Shown: one piece after another, positions 52,610 to 61,069 of the stretch | Numbering within the stretch: position 1 is the first letter of the stretch | Layout of the letters: each line of letters begins with the position of its first letter | Assembly (NCBI RefSeq): GCF_015353075.1 | Contig: NZ_CP064187.1 | Coordinates: 2,976,001-3,040,000, forward strand | DNA: 64,000 nucleotides | Direction: 5' to 3' | DNA from: Rhizobium sp. 007 | GTDB taxonomy: Bacteria; Pseudomonadota; Alphaproteobacteria; Rhizobiales; Rhizobiaceae | Program-made: the position numbers and the translations under genes | The notes under the pieces: generated by a model | What the model saw: only the letters and a program-made list of their open reading frames with translations | Told to the model about the DNA's origin: nothing | The model's database searches: none

Positions 52610-54103
52610 ATGACCGACGACCAGAAATACATCGTCTCAGTTCGATCCCTCACCAAGGCCTATGGCGCGACGTCGGTGCTGAAAGGGGTCGATTTCTCGG
52701 TGGCACGGGGGGAAATCCACGCGCTCCTCGGCGGCAACGGCGCGGGCAAGTCGACCCTCATCCGCATCATCACGGGAACGGCCACGAAGGACGGTGGCGA
52801 ACTCGTCTTCCGCGACGCCTCGGGCAACCTCCTCAGCGAGACGGACTGTCGCCACAAGGTCGCCGCGGTCCATCAGGAACTGGCGCTTCTCCCGAATTTG
52901 ACCGTCGCGGAGAACATCGCGCTGCCACACTTCCGCAAGGGCTCTCGCTTCTACGATCGGCGTCTGGCGACAAGGCAAGCGCATGACGCCTTGTCGATGA
53001 TCGACCGGGACTTCGCCGCGGTCGCCCTGAACCGCCTCGTCGGCGATCTCAGCCTGCACGAGGGGCAAATGGTGGAGATCGCGCGAGCGCTGTCTTCGGG
53101 CGCCGAACTCATCCTGCTTGACGAGCCCACCGCCAATCTCACCGCAATCGAGACCGAGCGGCTGTTCGGCGTCCTGCGGCGGCTGACGCGGGACAATGGC
53201 CTCTCGGTCGTCTTTGTCTCGCACCGCATGAAGGAAATCCGCCAGATCGCCAACGTCTGCTCGATCATCCGGGACGGCAGGACGGTGGTGAGGAGCGTGC
53301 CGACGGCCGACCTGACTGACCTCGCGATCGTCGAGCATATGGGCCAGGCCCACGCTATGGCCGCTCCGCGGGTCACCAGGGTCGCGACGCAACAGTCTAT
53401 GGCAGGAGAACCGCTGACCATCGCCGAAGACGGCTTCTCCGTGGTGCTGCAGCCGGGGACTATCCTCGGCGTTGCCGGTGCCCCGGCGGGCCCCGAGACG
53501 CTGATCGCCGCCCTCGTCGGTGCGGCCCACGCCAAGCGCTGGACGGTGACGCGCGCGGGATGGCCAGGCCGTTTCCGCTCCCCGCGTGAGGCTGCGCGCC
53601 TCGGCGCGGGTTTCGTGACAGGTGACCGGTCGCATCGCGGCATCCTTCATTCCTTGCCGATCATCGACAACGTGCTCGCATCGCGTCGCGTGACACGGGG
53701 TTCGCTCTTCGCCAACAAGCACGAAGGGGTTGAGTGCCTCGACCTGATGCAGGCGCTCAAGATGAAGGCGGGCTCGCTCTGGCACCTGCCGAATACGCTG
53801 AGTGGCGGCACTCAGCAGAAGCTGCTTCTCGCGCGCTGGCTGAACGTACCCTCCCGCCTTCTGGTCCTCGAGGAACCCACGCGTGGCGTCGATATCGGCA
53901 CCAAGCGGGAAATCTACCAACTGATCCGCGACATGGCGGCAACCGGAACCGCGATCGTCTGGTGGTCGACGGAAAATGCGGAACTGCTTGAAGTTTGCGA
54001 CCGCGTGCTGCCCTTCGACACTGGAGGACGCTCGTCGGGTGTGATCGAACGCGACCAACTCAGCGAGGACAGGCTCGCGATACTGACAGGAATGGCGGCA
54101 TGA
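52610..54103 (+). CDS. Sugar-type ABC transporter ATP-binding protein (RbsA-like, two NBDs)
   Basis: A 497-residue protein with two ATPase domains. The first is complete: ALLGGNGAGKSTLIRIITGT (Walker A), LSLHEGQMVEIARALSS (signature region), ELILLDEPTANLTAIETE (Walker B). The second has a degenerate Walker A (GVAGAPAGPETLIAALVG) but keeps NTLSGGTQQKLLLARWL and LLVLEEPTRGVDIGTKREIY, as is normal for RbsA/XylG-type proteins. It energises import with the adjacent permease and binding protein; the stop overlaps the permease start (ATGA). Confidence 0.93.
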   Translation: MTDDQKYIVSVRSLTKAYGATSVLKGVDFSVARGEIHALLGGNGAGKSTLIRIITGTATKDGGELVFRDASGNLLSETDCRHKVAAVHQELALLPNLTVAENIALPHFRKGSRFYDRRLATRQAHDALSMIDRDFAAVALNRLVGDLSLHEGQMVEIARALSSGAELILLDEPTANLTAIETERLFGVLRRLTRDNGLSVVFVSHRMKEIRQIANVCSIIRDGRTVVRSVPTADLTDLAIVEHMGQAHAMAAPRVTRVATQQSMAGEPLTIAEDGFSVVLQPGTILGVAGAPAGPETLIAALVGAAHAKRWTVTRAGWPGRFRSPREAARLGAGFVTGDRSHRGILHSLPIIDNVLASRRVTRGSLFANKHEGVECLDLMQALKMKAGSLWHLPNTLSGGTQQKLLLARWLNVPSRLLVLEEPTRGVDIGTKREIYQLIRDMAATGTAIVWWSTENAELLEVCDRVLPFDTGGRSSGVIERDQLSEDRLAILTGMAA

Positions 54104-55113
54104 CGAAAACCACTATGGACCAAGCCGGGGCAAGTATCGAAATGCGACCGGCAATCCGGACCCGGGAAAGTCTCCTTTCCACTTACCGGACGGAATTGGC
54201 GATCGCCGGGGCAATCGTCCTTCTTGTGCTGGCGGTCGGAACCCAGGTGCCGCAGGCGCTGAGCTGGGGCAATTTCGCTAACATCACCCAGGCGGGCGCA
54301 CCGCTGATCATCATGTCGCTCGGCGTCCTTCTCGTGGTGATCACCGGCGGAATCGACCTTTCCGTCGGATCCGTCTTTTCGCTGACGGGCATGGTCACGG
54401 CGCGGGCCATGGCCATGGGCTTCGGCGGCGTGAGCGCCGCCCTCTTCGGGCTCGGCGTCGGCCTTGTCTTCGGCTCGATCAACGGCTTCCTCGTCACGGT
54501 GGCGGGTCTTGCGCCTTTTGTGGTGACGCTGATCACCTTCGCTGTCGCCGGCTCGCTTGCCTTCATCGTCACCAATGGACGATCGATGCCAATCGGCGAT
54601 CCGGATTTCTGGCTCCTGAATAGCGGCAGCATGATACCCGGCATGCCGAACTACATCCTGTTCTGCATCGTGCTGCTCGTCGTCATCGAAATATTTCTCA
54701 AGAAGATGGTCGCGGGGCGCTGGTTCTACGCCGTTGGCAGCAGCGCGGCAGCCGCGCGTCTTCTTGGAATTCCCGTCAAGCGGACGCAATTCTTCGCCTA
54801 TGTCGCCTCATCGCTTCTCGCGTCCTTCTCCGGTTTGCTGACCATCTCCTACATTCTCAACGCGGAATCGACGGCCGGCTCGAGCCTCATGCTCCAGGCG
54901 ATCGCCGCGGTCGTGATCGGCGGGGCCAGCCTGCTCGGCGGCACGGGAACGGCGGTGGGCGCTGTCTTTGGAGCCCTGATGATCACAGTCATCCAGAACG
55001 GCGTCAATCTCATCGGCATCAACAGCTTCTGGCAGGGGTCGGTCACCGGCCTCGCCATCCTGATCGCGGTCCTGATCGATCGCTTCAGCAAATCGCGGCG
55101 CGGTGCCGTGTGA
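54100..55113 (+). CDS. Sugar-type ABC transporter permease (RbsC-like)
   Basis: A 337-residue membrane protein with 8-10 helices. Typical RbsC/BPD_transp_2 features are PLIIMSLGVLLVVITGGIDL followed by SVGSVFSLTGM, VTVAGLAPFVVTLITFAVAG, RWFYAVGSSAAAARLLGIPV and AVVIGGASLLGGTGTAVGAV. It is a homodimeric channel for a monosaccharide-like solute. Start ATG 54100 overlaps the ATPase stop; the earlier frame start at 53995 lies inside the ATPase gene and is rejected. Confidence 0.93.
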   Translation: MTKTTMDQAGASIEMRPAIRTRESLLSTYRTELAIAGAIVLLVLAVGTQVPQALSWGNFANITQAGAPLIIMSLGVLLVVITGGIDLSVGSVFSLTGMVTARAMAMGFGGVSAALFGLGVGLVFGSINGFLVTVAGLAPFVVTLITFAVAGSLAFIVTNGRSMPIGDPDFWLLNSGSMIPGMPNYILFCIVLLVVIEIFLKKMVAGRWFYAVGSSAAAARLLGIPVKRTQFFAYVASSLLASFSGLLTISYILNAESTAGSSLMLQAIAAVVIGGASLLGGTGTAVGAVFGALMITVIQNGVNLIGINSFWQGSVTGLAILIAVLIDRFSKSRRGAV

Positions 55114-55155
55114 TCCGTCCCGGGGAAACCTGGACGTCAAGAGGAGGAAGAAGGC

Positions 55156-56130
55156 ATGAAGAAGAGACTCAACGGGTGGCTGGCCATTGCGGCGAGCGTC
55201 GCACTGGCGGCATTGTCGAGCGTTGCGCATGCGGAGGAAAAGAAGACGGTCGCCTATCTGGCGCCCTCGCTGGACATTTCCTACTGGCAATGGGTCGGCT
55301 TCGGCGTGAAGCAGAAGGCGGAAGACCTGGGCATGGACTATGTCGAATTCACCTCGGAGAATTCGCCGGCCAAGCAGATGGACAATGCGCGTACGGCCGT
55401 GACCAAAGGCGTCGATGCGATCGTCATCGGTCCTGTGAGCTCGACCAGCACGCCGCCACTGCTCGCCTACCTGAAATCCCAGAACATCCCGATCGCCTTC
55501 GCCGGCATCGGCCCGCAGCCCGGCCAGACGGACTACACGTCCTCCGTCACCGCTAACAACTACGAGACCGGTAAGGCAGAGGGCAGCTTCGTCTGCGCGC
55601 TCGCGAAAGAGCGCGGCGGGAACAAGGTCGGCATGCTGTCCCTGCCTCAGGACCGTGAGAACGCCCAGAAATATCTCAAGGGCGCGCAGGAAGCCTTTGC
55701 GGCCGACGGCTGCGAACTCGTTCAGATGCTCGAGACGCGCGGTCTGACCGTGAACGAAGCCGTGACGCAGGCCAATGACATGCTGACGGCCCATCCCGAC
55801 ATCAAGGCGATCTATGGCATGTATGACGAGGCCGGCACCGGCGCGGCGAAGGTTCTTGAGACCCGTGGCCTGACCGGAAAGATCGGCATCGCGGTCGCCG
55901 ACGGCAGCCCGGCGACCATTGCGCTTTTGAAGGCCAACGCCATCCAGGGCATCTTCTTCCAGGAAGCGGTCGGCCAAGGCATTGACGGCACGCAGCAAGT
56001 GTTCAATGCACTGACAAACGCAAAGATCGAGAAGGATCTTGCTCTCGTCATGCCGCTCGTGACTGCCGACAAGATCGATACGCCCGAGGCGAAGGCCGTG
56101 ATCGCACGCGTCTTCCCGCCGAGCAACTGA
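55156..56130 (+). CDS. Sugar-type ABC transporter substrate-binding protein (RbsB-like)
   Basis: A 324-residue precursor with a Sec signal ([20 protein letters not shown], cleavage after AHA at about 25). The mature part is a pentose/hexose binding fold: [60 protein letters not shown] and [20 protein letters not shown]. Start ATG follows AGAGGAGGAAGAAGGC. It is encoded after the permease, and a hairpin that could stabilise its mRNA lies just downstream. Confidence 0.92.
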   Translation: MKKRLNGWLAIAASVALAALSSVAHAEEKKTVAYLAPSLDISYWQWVGFGVKQKAEDLGMDYVEFTSENSPAKQMDNARTAVTKGVDAIVIGPVSSTSTPPLLAYLKSQNIPIAFAGIGPQPGQTDYTSSVTANNYETGKAEGSFVCALAKERGGNKVGMLSLPQDRENAQKYLKGAQEAFAADGCELVQMLETRGLTVNEAVTQANDMLTAHPDIKAIYGMYDEAGTGAAKVLETRGLTGKIGIAVADGSPATIALLKANAIQGIFFQEAVGQGIDGTQQVFNALTNAKIEKDLALVMPLVTADKIDTPEAKAVIARVFPPSN

Positions 56131-56140
56131 CCAGGAAAAG

Positions 56141-56169
56141 GCGGGAACGGCCGGGATCGTCGTTCCCGC
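56141..56169 (+). repeat. Intra-operon hairpin after the binding-protein gene
   Basis: The arms GCGGGAAC (56141-56148) and GTTCCCGC (56162-56169) enclose 13 bases. There is no T-tract. Such stem-loops after periplasmic binding-protein genes often protect the upstream mRNA and reduce downstream expression. Confidence 0.5.
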
Positions 56170-56186
56170 AACCCCGAGGAGGAACC

Positions 56187-57080
56187 ATGTCCGACATCGC
56201 CATTATCGACCCCCATTTCCACCTCTGGGATCTGGAGACAAACTACTATCCTTGGCTTTCCGACGGCGTGAAGCCATCCGCCTTCGGGGACTATACCGCT
56301 ATCAACAAGACCTATCTGATCGGAGATTTTCTCGCCGACGCGAAAAACCAGAACCTCGTCAAGGCGGTCCACCTCGATGTCGGGTTCGACCCGAAGGACC
56401 CGGCCGATGAGACCAAGTGGCTGCAGGGTATCGCCGACGTGCATGGGTTCCCCCACGGCATCGTCGGCTATGCCGACTTGCGCAAGCCGGATGTCGGCGA
56501 CCTGCTCGACGAGCATATGCAATACGCCAATTTCCGTGGCATCCGCCAGTCGATGAACTATCACACCGACACCGCCAAGACCTACCTGGCCGAGCCCGAG
56601 GTGAGCCGAACGCCGGAATGGCGTCGGGGCTTCAAGGAACTGGCGCGCCGGGGCCTTAGCTTCGACCTCCAGCTCTACTACTGGCAGATGGAGGAGTTTC
56701 TCGAACTCGCACGAGAATTTCCCGACGTCCAGATCATTCTCAACCATACCGGCATGCAGGTCGATGGCCCCGCGCATTTCGACGGCTGGCGCAAGGCCAT
56801 GCATACGCTGGCGCAAGCGCCAAACGTCGCCTGCAAGATCTCAGGGCTCGGCATGGGTGACTGGACGTGGACCACTGAGAGCATCCGCCCCTATGTCGAG
56901 GAGGCGATTGGCGCCTTCGGCGTTGAGCGGGCGATGTTCGCCTCGAATTTCCCCGTCGACAAGCTGTTCTCGAGCTATGACGCAATATGGAACGCCTTCA
57001 ACGAGATCGCCGCCGGCTACTCGGCCTCGGAACGCTCGGCACTGTTCCACGACAACGCTGGCCGACTATATCGATTGTAG
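56187..57080 (+). CDS. Amidohydrolase-family protein (lactonase-like TIM barrel)
   Basis: A 297-residue amidohydrolase_2 protein resembling L-fuconolactonase and 2-pyrone-4,6-dicarboxylate lactonase types. The N-terminal metal motif is IIDPHFHLWDLETNYYPWLS (HxH), followed by KAVHLDVGFD, GFPHGIVGYADL, the central IILNHTGMQVDGP and C-terminal ACKISGLGMGDWTW and RAMFASNFPVDKLF. It probably opens a sugar lactone or hydrolyses a related cyclic ester. It ends the ten-gene operon; the substrate is not identifiable from the context alone. Confidence 0.87.
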   Translation: MSDIAIIDPHFHLWDLETNYYPWLSDGVKPSAFGDYTAINKTYLIGDFLADAKNQNLVKAVHLDVGFDPKDPADETKWLQGIADVHGFPHGIVGYADLRKPDVGDLLDEHMQYANFRGIRQSMNYHTDTAKTYLAEPEVSRTPEWRRGFKELARRGLSFDLQLYYWQMEEFLELAREFPDVQIILNHTGMQVDGPAHFDGWRKAMHTLAQAPNVACKISGLGMGDWTWTTESIRPYVEEAIGAFGVERAMFASNFPVDKLFSSYDAIWNAFNEIAAGYSASERSALFHDNAGRLYRL

Positions 57081-57124
57081 CAGAGTCGGCTGTACCGATC
57101 GCGAGGTGGGCTCTTCCCGTGTCG

Positions 57125-57142
57125 CAATTGGTTGCGGGGTGC
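57125..57142 (+). repeat. GGTTGCGGG element, copy 5
   Basis: AATTGGTTGCGGGGTGCG, 45 bases after the operon's last stop. It is less complete than the copy 130 bases further on. The 255-base gap 57081-57335 otherwise has no gene. Confidence 0.45.
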
Positions 57143-57271
57143 GCCTCACTCGATTTGCACCTGCGGAAGTATGTGTTTGATTTTGTTGAAGAGCCGAGTC
57201 ATCACGGCGACCTATCGCCAAAACGAGAAACTCGGTAACCTATTGTGCCGCCAAGCTTTTTTCGCGTTATG

Positions 57272-57313
57272 TTGGTTGCGGGGGCTCGCAACCAACGATT
57301 CCTGCGATTGGTC
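57272..57313 (+). repeat. GGTTGCGGGGGC palindromic element, copy 6 (exact mate at 36.97 kb)
   Basis: About 41 bases identical to 36971-37011, with the hairpin arms TTGGTTGCG and CGCAACCAA around GGGGCT. It lies between the convergent amidohydrolase and PIN genes. Confidence 0.8.
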
Positions 57314-57335
57314 ACCCATGGCCCGCGGATCGCTC

Positions 57336-57791
57336 TTACCTGTCCGAATCGTCCAGCAAGGCATCCAGCAACATATGCCGGACTTCCGCGAATGGATTGA
57401 CCACCGTTACACCGCCCCAGGTGAAGCCTTCCTGCATGTCTTCCGAAAGAAGCAGTCGGGACCCCGCTTGCGAAGACGCCGATAAGATCACCGCGTCCCA
57501 AATACCGAATCTGTGAGACGTCGCCAGATCAACGGCCGTTTGCATGACCTCTCCGGATGTCTCGACGACGGAGAATGCGTCACGCCAGCTGAGCAAGGCT
57601 TCACGCGCCTCGTCCCTTGACCTGCCCGCCTTACGCACAAGGACGTTGAAAAGCTCCCCGAGCACCTGAACCGGTATAACGGTGGCATCCGCCGGTAAGC
57701 GCCTCAAAAGGGAAAGGGCCATATCCTGCCTGTCCGCTCCATTCACGCCTTCCGCGTAAGCGAGAAGATTGGTATCGAGCGCGACCTTCAC
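57336..57791 (-). CDS. PIN-domain toxin (VapC-like)
   Basis: A 151-residue PIN-domain ribonuclease. The acidic metal-binding residues are in MKVALDTNLLAYAEG (Asp6), QVLGELFNVL (Glu near 45) and IWDAVILSAS (Asp near 100), with LLLSEDMQEG near the end. It would cleave RNA unless bound by its antitoxin. The start overlaps the stop of the upstream antitoxin gene by 4 bases, the usual coupled layout of type II toxin-antitoxin pairs. Confidence 0.92.
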   Translation of the reverse strand: MKVALDTNLLAYAEGVNGADRQDMALSLLRRLPADATVIPVQVLGELFNVLVRKAGRSRDEAREALLSWRDAFSVVETSGEVMQTAVDLATSHRFGIWDAVILSASSQAGSRLLLSEDMQEGFTWGGVTVVNPFAEVRHMLLDALLDDSDR

Positions 57792-58045
57792 CGATCATCC
57801 TCATACAGTTCATCTCGTGTCCACGGTTCGGCATTCACAACTGACTGCCGTTCAAGACGGGACAAAAGAGCATTGCGAGCACCAGTCGCCACATTTTCGC
57901 GCCTGTCCGCAGGAATGATCCGTGCCACGGGTCGTCCATGACTTGTAACGACATAACTATGCCCTTCCCTGACGCTGCGCAGGATGAGAGAGAATTTGCG
58001 ATTTGCATCGGCTGCCGAAACAGCTTCCTCCATTGTCGCCTCCAT
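57788..58045 (-). CDS. Phd/YefM-type antitoxin
   Basis: An 85-residue antitoxin. The N-terminal Phd/YefM DNA-binding fold shows EAVSAADANRKFSLILRSVR and VVTSHGRPVARIIPA; the acidic C-terminal tail (EPWTRDELYEDDR) would wrap the toxin. It starts at ATG 58045 (or MEEAV at 58033) directly next to a palindrome that is likely its own operator. First gene of the two-gene operon. Confidence 0.92.
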   Translation of the reverse strand: MEATMEEAVSAADANRKFSLILRSVREGHSYVVTSHGRPVARIIPADRRENVATGARNALLSRLERQSVVNAEPWTRDELYEDDR

Positions 58046-58048
58046 AAA

Positions 58049-58065
58049 GTAGTTATATTAACTAC
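58049..58065. promoter_or_regulatory. Palindromic operator of the toxin-antitoxin operon
   Basis: GTAGTT and AACTAC arms around ATATT, 3 bases upstream of the antitoxin ATG. The position and AT-rich palindrome suit autorepression by the antitoxin or the complex. Confidence 0.65.
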
Positions 58066-58159
58066 ACTAGTCGCAAAGCAGCGCCTCTGCAAGAGCCTTT
58101 TCGATAGCTACCTGCAACGAATAGACCTCTTTGCTTTCCGCCTGGCACCGCCGTCAGAG

Positions 58160-58405
58160 GTGGAGCGCAGACGCTCGCTAGGCTGCGGCATTTGCGAACA
58201 CGGCCACGTCGTCGCCGATGGCGACGAAGGTCGCGGCGAATTCGACATAGTGCCGGGCGAGCGCAAGGTCGCCGATCAGGATGCCGGCAGCCTTGCCGTG
58301 CGACTGGTTCAGGAGCGGCCTTCTCCACTTTGGCCCGCATTTGCGGCGCGCCCGGATTGCCGAGGTACCCCATGTTGGCGGCAAGATCGGCCGTGCTGGT
58401 TATCC
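58160..58405 (-). pseudogene. HpcH/HpaI aldolase C-terminal relic
   Basis: The minus strand preserves, over two frames, DLAANMGYLGNPGAPQMRAK then LLNQSHGKAAGILIGDLALA and HYVEFAATFVAIGDDVAVFA. This matches the C-terminal third of HpcH/HpaI-type class II aldolases (usual DL..SMG..GNP, then G.L......A..Y...G..F.A.G.D). No start or N-terminal part is seen. The rest of 58066-58671 has no gene. Confidence 0.65.
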
Positions 58406-58671
58406 GGAGTGGGAGAATTTGCAAGCGCCAGTGTTTGCGGGGTCCCGATTGAACAGAGACTTGTAACTATTAGCCTCTTACGAACCTCAGCTAACATGTC
58501 CGGTTTTGGGGCCACCTCCGGACCTTCGCTAATGATGTCTCCAAGGTCCGCTTATCGACCCCCGTTGCCGCCACTGGGTTTGCTCGCGCTATGGCGCAAG
58601 TGGACTGCATTCCGGTCATTCCTGAGTTTGATCACAAAGCTGTCTGGGAATAAACTGGCTGAGGAAAGCCC

Positions 58672-59352
58672 GTGATCATGAAACCAATGAATGAAGAGCA
58701 CCTCGCGGTCCTGCGCAGGCACATGGTCGAGTTGATTGCAATCCATGTTGAGCTTGCGAGCGAAGAGCTTGGCAGGGCGGCGCTCGATGAGCGGGTGATG
58801 GCTGCGATGCAGCGGGTGCCGCGGCATCTCTTCGTGCCAGCCCCGCTTGCGCCGTATGCCTACCAGGACATGCCGCTGCCGATCGGCTTCGATAAAACCA
58901 TCTCGCAGCCCTTCATCGTCGCTCTCATGACCGATCTCCTCGCTCCCCAACCGCACGAGGCAGTGCTCGAGATCGGCACCGGCTTGGGCTACCAATCCGC
59001 AATCCTCGCGGAGCTCGCCGGGCAGGTCTGGAGCGTCGAAATCATCGAGGAATTCGCAAGCCGTGCCGAGGCTCTGCTGCCGGGCCTGGGCTTTATTAAT
59101 GTCGGCATTCGTGTCGGAGACGGGTCCCGCGGCTGGCCTGAGCACGCCCCGTTCGACAAGATACTGGTCACGGTGGCGGCCGAGCGGTCGCCGCCGGCAT
59201 TGCTTGAGCAGCTCAAGCCCGACGGACGCCTGGTTATGCCGTTGGGATCTGAAAAAGAACAGTTCCTAACTGTCATTGACAAAGAAACGGCAGGGCAACT
59301 CAAGATTCGCAAACTCATCGCGGTTCAGTTTAGTCTGCTCGAAACGGTCTAA
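58672..59352 (+). CDS. pcm: Protein-L-isoaspartate O-methyltransferase
   Basis: A 226-residue PCMT. Motifs include AMQRVPRHLFVPAPLAPYAY, YQDMPLPIGFDKTISQPFIV (substrate loop with the ISQP motif), EAVLEIGTGLGYQSAILAEL (SAM-binding motif I; the GTGxGYQ form) and DKILVTVAAERSPPALLEQL. It methylates L-isoaspartyl residues in aged proteins for repair. GTG 58672 is 5 bases after GAGGAA; ATG 58678 is the alternative. It stands alone between relics. Confidence 0.93.
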   Translation: MIMKPMNEEHLAVLRRHMVELIAIHVELASEELGRAALDERVMAAMQRVPRHLFVPAPLAPYAYQDMPLPIGFDKTISQPFIVALMTDLLAPQPHEAVLEIGTGLGYQSAILAELAGQVWSVEIIEEFASRAEALLPGLGFINVGIRVGDGSRGWPEHAPFDKILVTVAAERSPPALLEQLKPDGRLVMPLGSEKEQFLTVIDKETAGQLKIRKLIAVQFSLLETV

Positions 59353-59429
59353 CGCGACGTCGGACATCGGGCGCGACCGCACCTCTCCGATCGTACACAG
59401 AAGTCAAATTCTGCCGGTCTGCACCGTTG

Positions 59430-59606
59430 GCGGACGTGAAAGTTCGACCCGTCTCGCCTGCCTTCACCGTCGGCTGATCGAGCGTCAGGGTCATCGGACC
59501 TCCGCCTTCGCCGCCCTCCGTCATCTTCACTGTGTCGCGGCAAAAGAGAGGACACGGACGAGCAAGCAACGGCCAGAGCCGCAAACGCCTAAAACCTATA
59601 TCGCAT
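59430..59606 (-). pseudogene. Decayed cupredoxin precursor, copy 2
   Basis: Reading leftward from ATG 59606 (GAGGTGAAAAT just before), a stop follows five codons, but beyond it the same frame gives AFAALAVACSSVSSFAAT, a clear signal-peptide end. A second frame then continues KMTEGGEGGGPMTLTLDQPT and VKAG, as in secreted plastocyanin/azurin-like cupredoxins. The His/Cys/Met copper ligands are missing. It is a longer relic than the copy at 7.9-8.0 kb. Confidence 0.55.
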
Positions 59607-59678
59607 ATTTTCACCTCAATGGAGCAGCCTGGCGACCTGCGTAGCAGGCAGACCTGACAGCTGCCTGAACAAGAGTGA
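59459..59678. repeat. Dispersed repeat, copy 2 (mate at 7.91-8.12 kb)
   Basis: Same orientation as the 7912-8115 copy, sharing GTCAGGGTCATCGGACCTCC, GAGAGGACACGGACG, GGAGCAGCCTGGCGA, GCAGACCTGACAGCTG and TGAACAAGAGTGAA. It has small insertions (for example AGCAAGCAA near 59562) relative to copy 1. Confidence 0.7.
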
Positions 59679-60147
59679 AGGGCGGTGCAGTAGACAACGG
59701 TAATTCGATCGTGATTCGGGGGGCTTCTGCGGACGGTCGGTCATTGCCGATCATCTCCCCAGATACGGATCGGGGTGACTGCGGCTGTGGCTGCTCCGGT
59801 AGCGATTGCTCGCCTCCATGTAGCTCTAACGTCATCGGTCAAGCTCCTGCTACTGGCGGCAAGGATCCCAGCGACTCTCGCCAACAGCGCCGATCGGACA
59901 AATCGAAACGACATCGTCTTTCGCTTTACGTGGACACCGGAAACGCTAGATGTGCCTTTCGCGCCTTCGCGATACAATGGTGCGATGGGTGATCTGCTGA
60001 CTGTCAATGCATCACGAGCCTCCGGAATCTTTTTAGTGCAAGAAACCAGAGGCTAGCACGCATCGTTGCCGGTTTTTCATGACATCCCGTTCGACAATTT
60101 AACACGAGTCAAACGGGCAACATTCCAGTCCAACCGGAAGCAAGTGA
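59679..60147. other. Region of about 470 bases without a confident gene
   Basis: A minus-strand frame from ATG 59914 begins with a possible short signal sequence (MSFRFVRSALLARVAGILAA) but then loses protein character, with a second frame (59611-59835) perhaps continuing it. No family recognised; it could be another decayed secreted protein. Confidence 0.3.
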
Positions 60148-60615
60148 TCAGGCGCGTGTGTCACGTGAGACTGTTGCATCGAGATTGGCAATCTGACGCT
60201 GTATCACGTGATAGCGTTGGACGGGTAACATGCCATCGTTCCGAGCCGCCTGGAGGGCTTCATTGCGGACCATGGCTTCCTCCGAACGGAGATCCCGAAC
60301 TTCCGCGGGGCTGAGCAGCCCACGCCGGTGGTCAGCCACGATACGACCATCGACGGCATGGATCTCGCCGAGGACCGTGTCCAACCGGGTGTCCGAGACG
60401 AAGAGGGGGATCGGATCCACAAGGGGGTCGTCGTGGTGGAACTCGTGTTGATACCAATGATCGCGATCATCCCAATGATCGCGATGGTCAAACCCGCCGG
60501 CGCGCGAGTCATGTGAATCGTGGGAAGCAGAACCCGCGGGAGCGGCATAAGCGGCTGCGAGAGGGGCAGACATGAGGATGGCGGTGAGCGCCGTTGTAAC
60601 GATCAAAGAGCGCAT
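60148..60615 (-). CDS. His/Asp-rich periplasmic protein of unknown function
   Basis: A 155-residue protein with a Sec signal (LIVTTALTAILMSAPLAAAY, cleavage near YAAPAG) followed by a strongly His/Asp-rich segment (DSHDSRAGGFDHRDHWDDRD, then HEFHHDD) at about residues 30-60, and a helical C-terminal half (LLSPAEVRDLRSEEAMVRNE). The rich segment suggests metal binding, but no family is recognised. Start 60615 is chosen because AGGAG lies 9 bases upstream; ATG 60624 has it too close. It lies downstream of the RND efflux genes in the same direction, though separated by 455 bases. Confidence 0.6.
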   Translation of the reverse strand: MRSLIVTTALTAILMSAPLAAAYAAPAGSASHDSHDSRAGGFDHRDHWDDRDHWYQHEFHHDDPLVDPIPLFVSDTRLDTVLGEIHAVDGRIVADHRRGLLSPAEVRDLRSEEAMVRNEALQAARNDGMLPVQRYHVIQRQIANLDATVSRDTRA

Positions 60616-61069
60616 TTTTTGCATCTCCTGAAATGTGGAGGCCGACTTCTTGTCGTCCTCCTGCTGGCAGGTCGTCCAGTTCCGTCGCGTCACGGTGGTC
60701 ATCCATCGCCGGCGGTTCTCGGCCTGCATAGAGCCTAGCGCCTTGCCGTCGCGAGGTGTAATTAATAAAAGATAATCTTTCCGGCACTGGACATTCCGCA
60801 ATCCGGCCAACTTCGTCGCGATAACTCGCGTGCCGCAGAACGTGTCGTATATAGGCGCCGCCTTATTGCAACAAGTCGGCTGGACTAGGATCAAGTTGAC
60901 GAAACTGCTGCATTGCAGTCCGGTGCGTATGGCCTTCCGCGAACCAGCATTGAACCGATACATGAACAAGATGACATCCGGTGTCAGCACTACCGTCGTG
61001 GAATTCGCGCAGGGATCCGGACGTGTTGCGCTGGAATGGCCAGGCCGCCCATCGGGCACTGGCGAAGAT
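60616..61069. other. 454-base gap upstream of the His-rich gene
   Basis: No gene recognised. AT-rich stretches (TTAATAAAAGATAATC near 60760) could hold the promoter of the leftward His-rich gene. No clear terminator follows the efflux gene. Confidence 0.35.

Noticed and set aside
52637..54058. 473-codon open frame on the minus strand opposite the ABC ATPase gene
   Set aside because: It is the high-GC antisense shadow of an unmistakable RbsA-like gene; its translation is Arg/His/Asp-rich with no family features.
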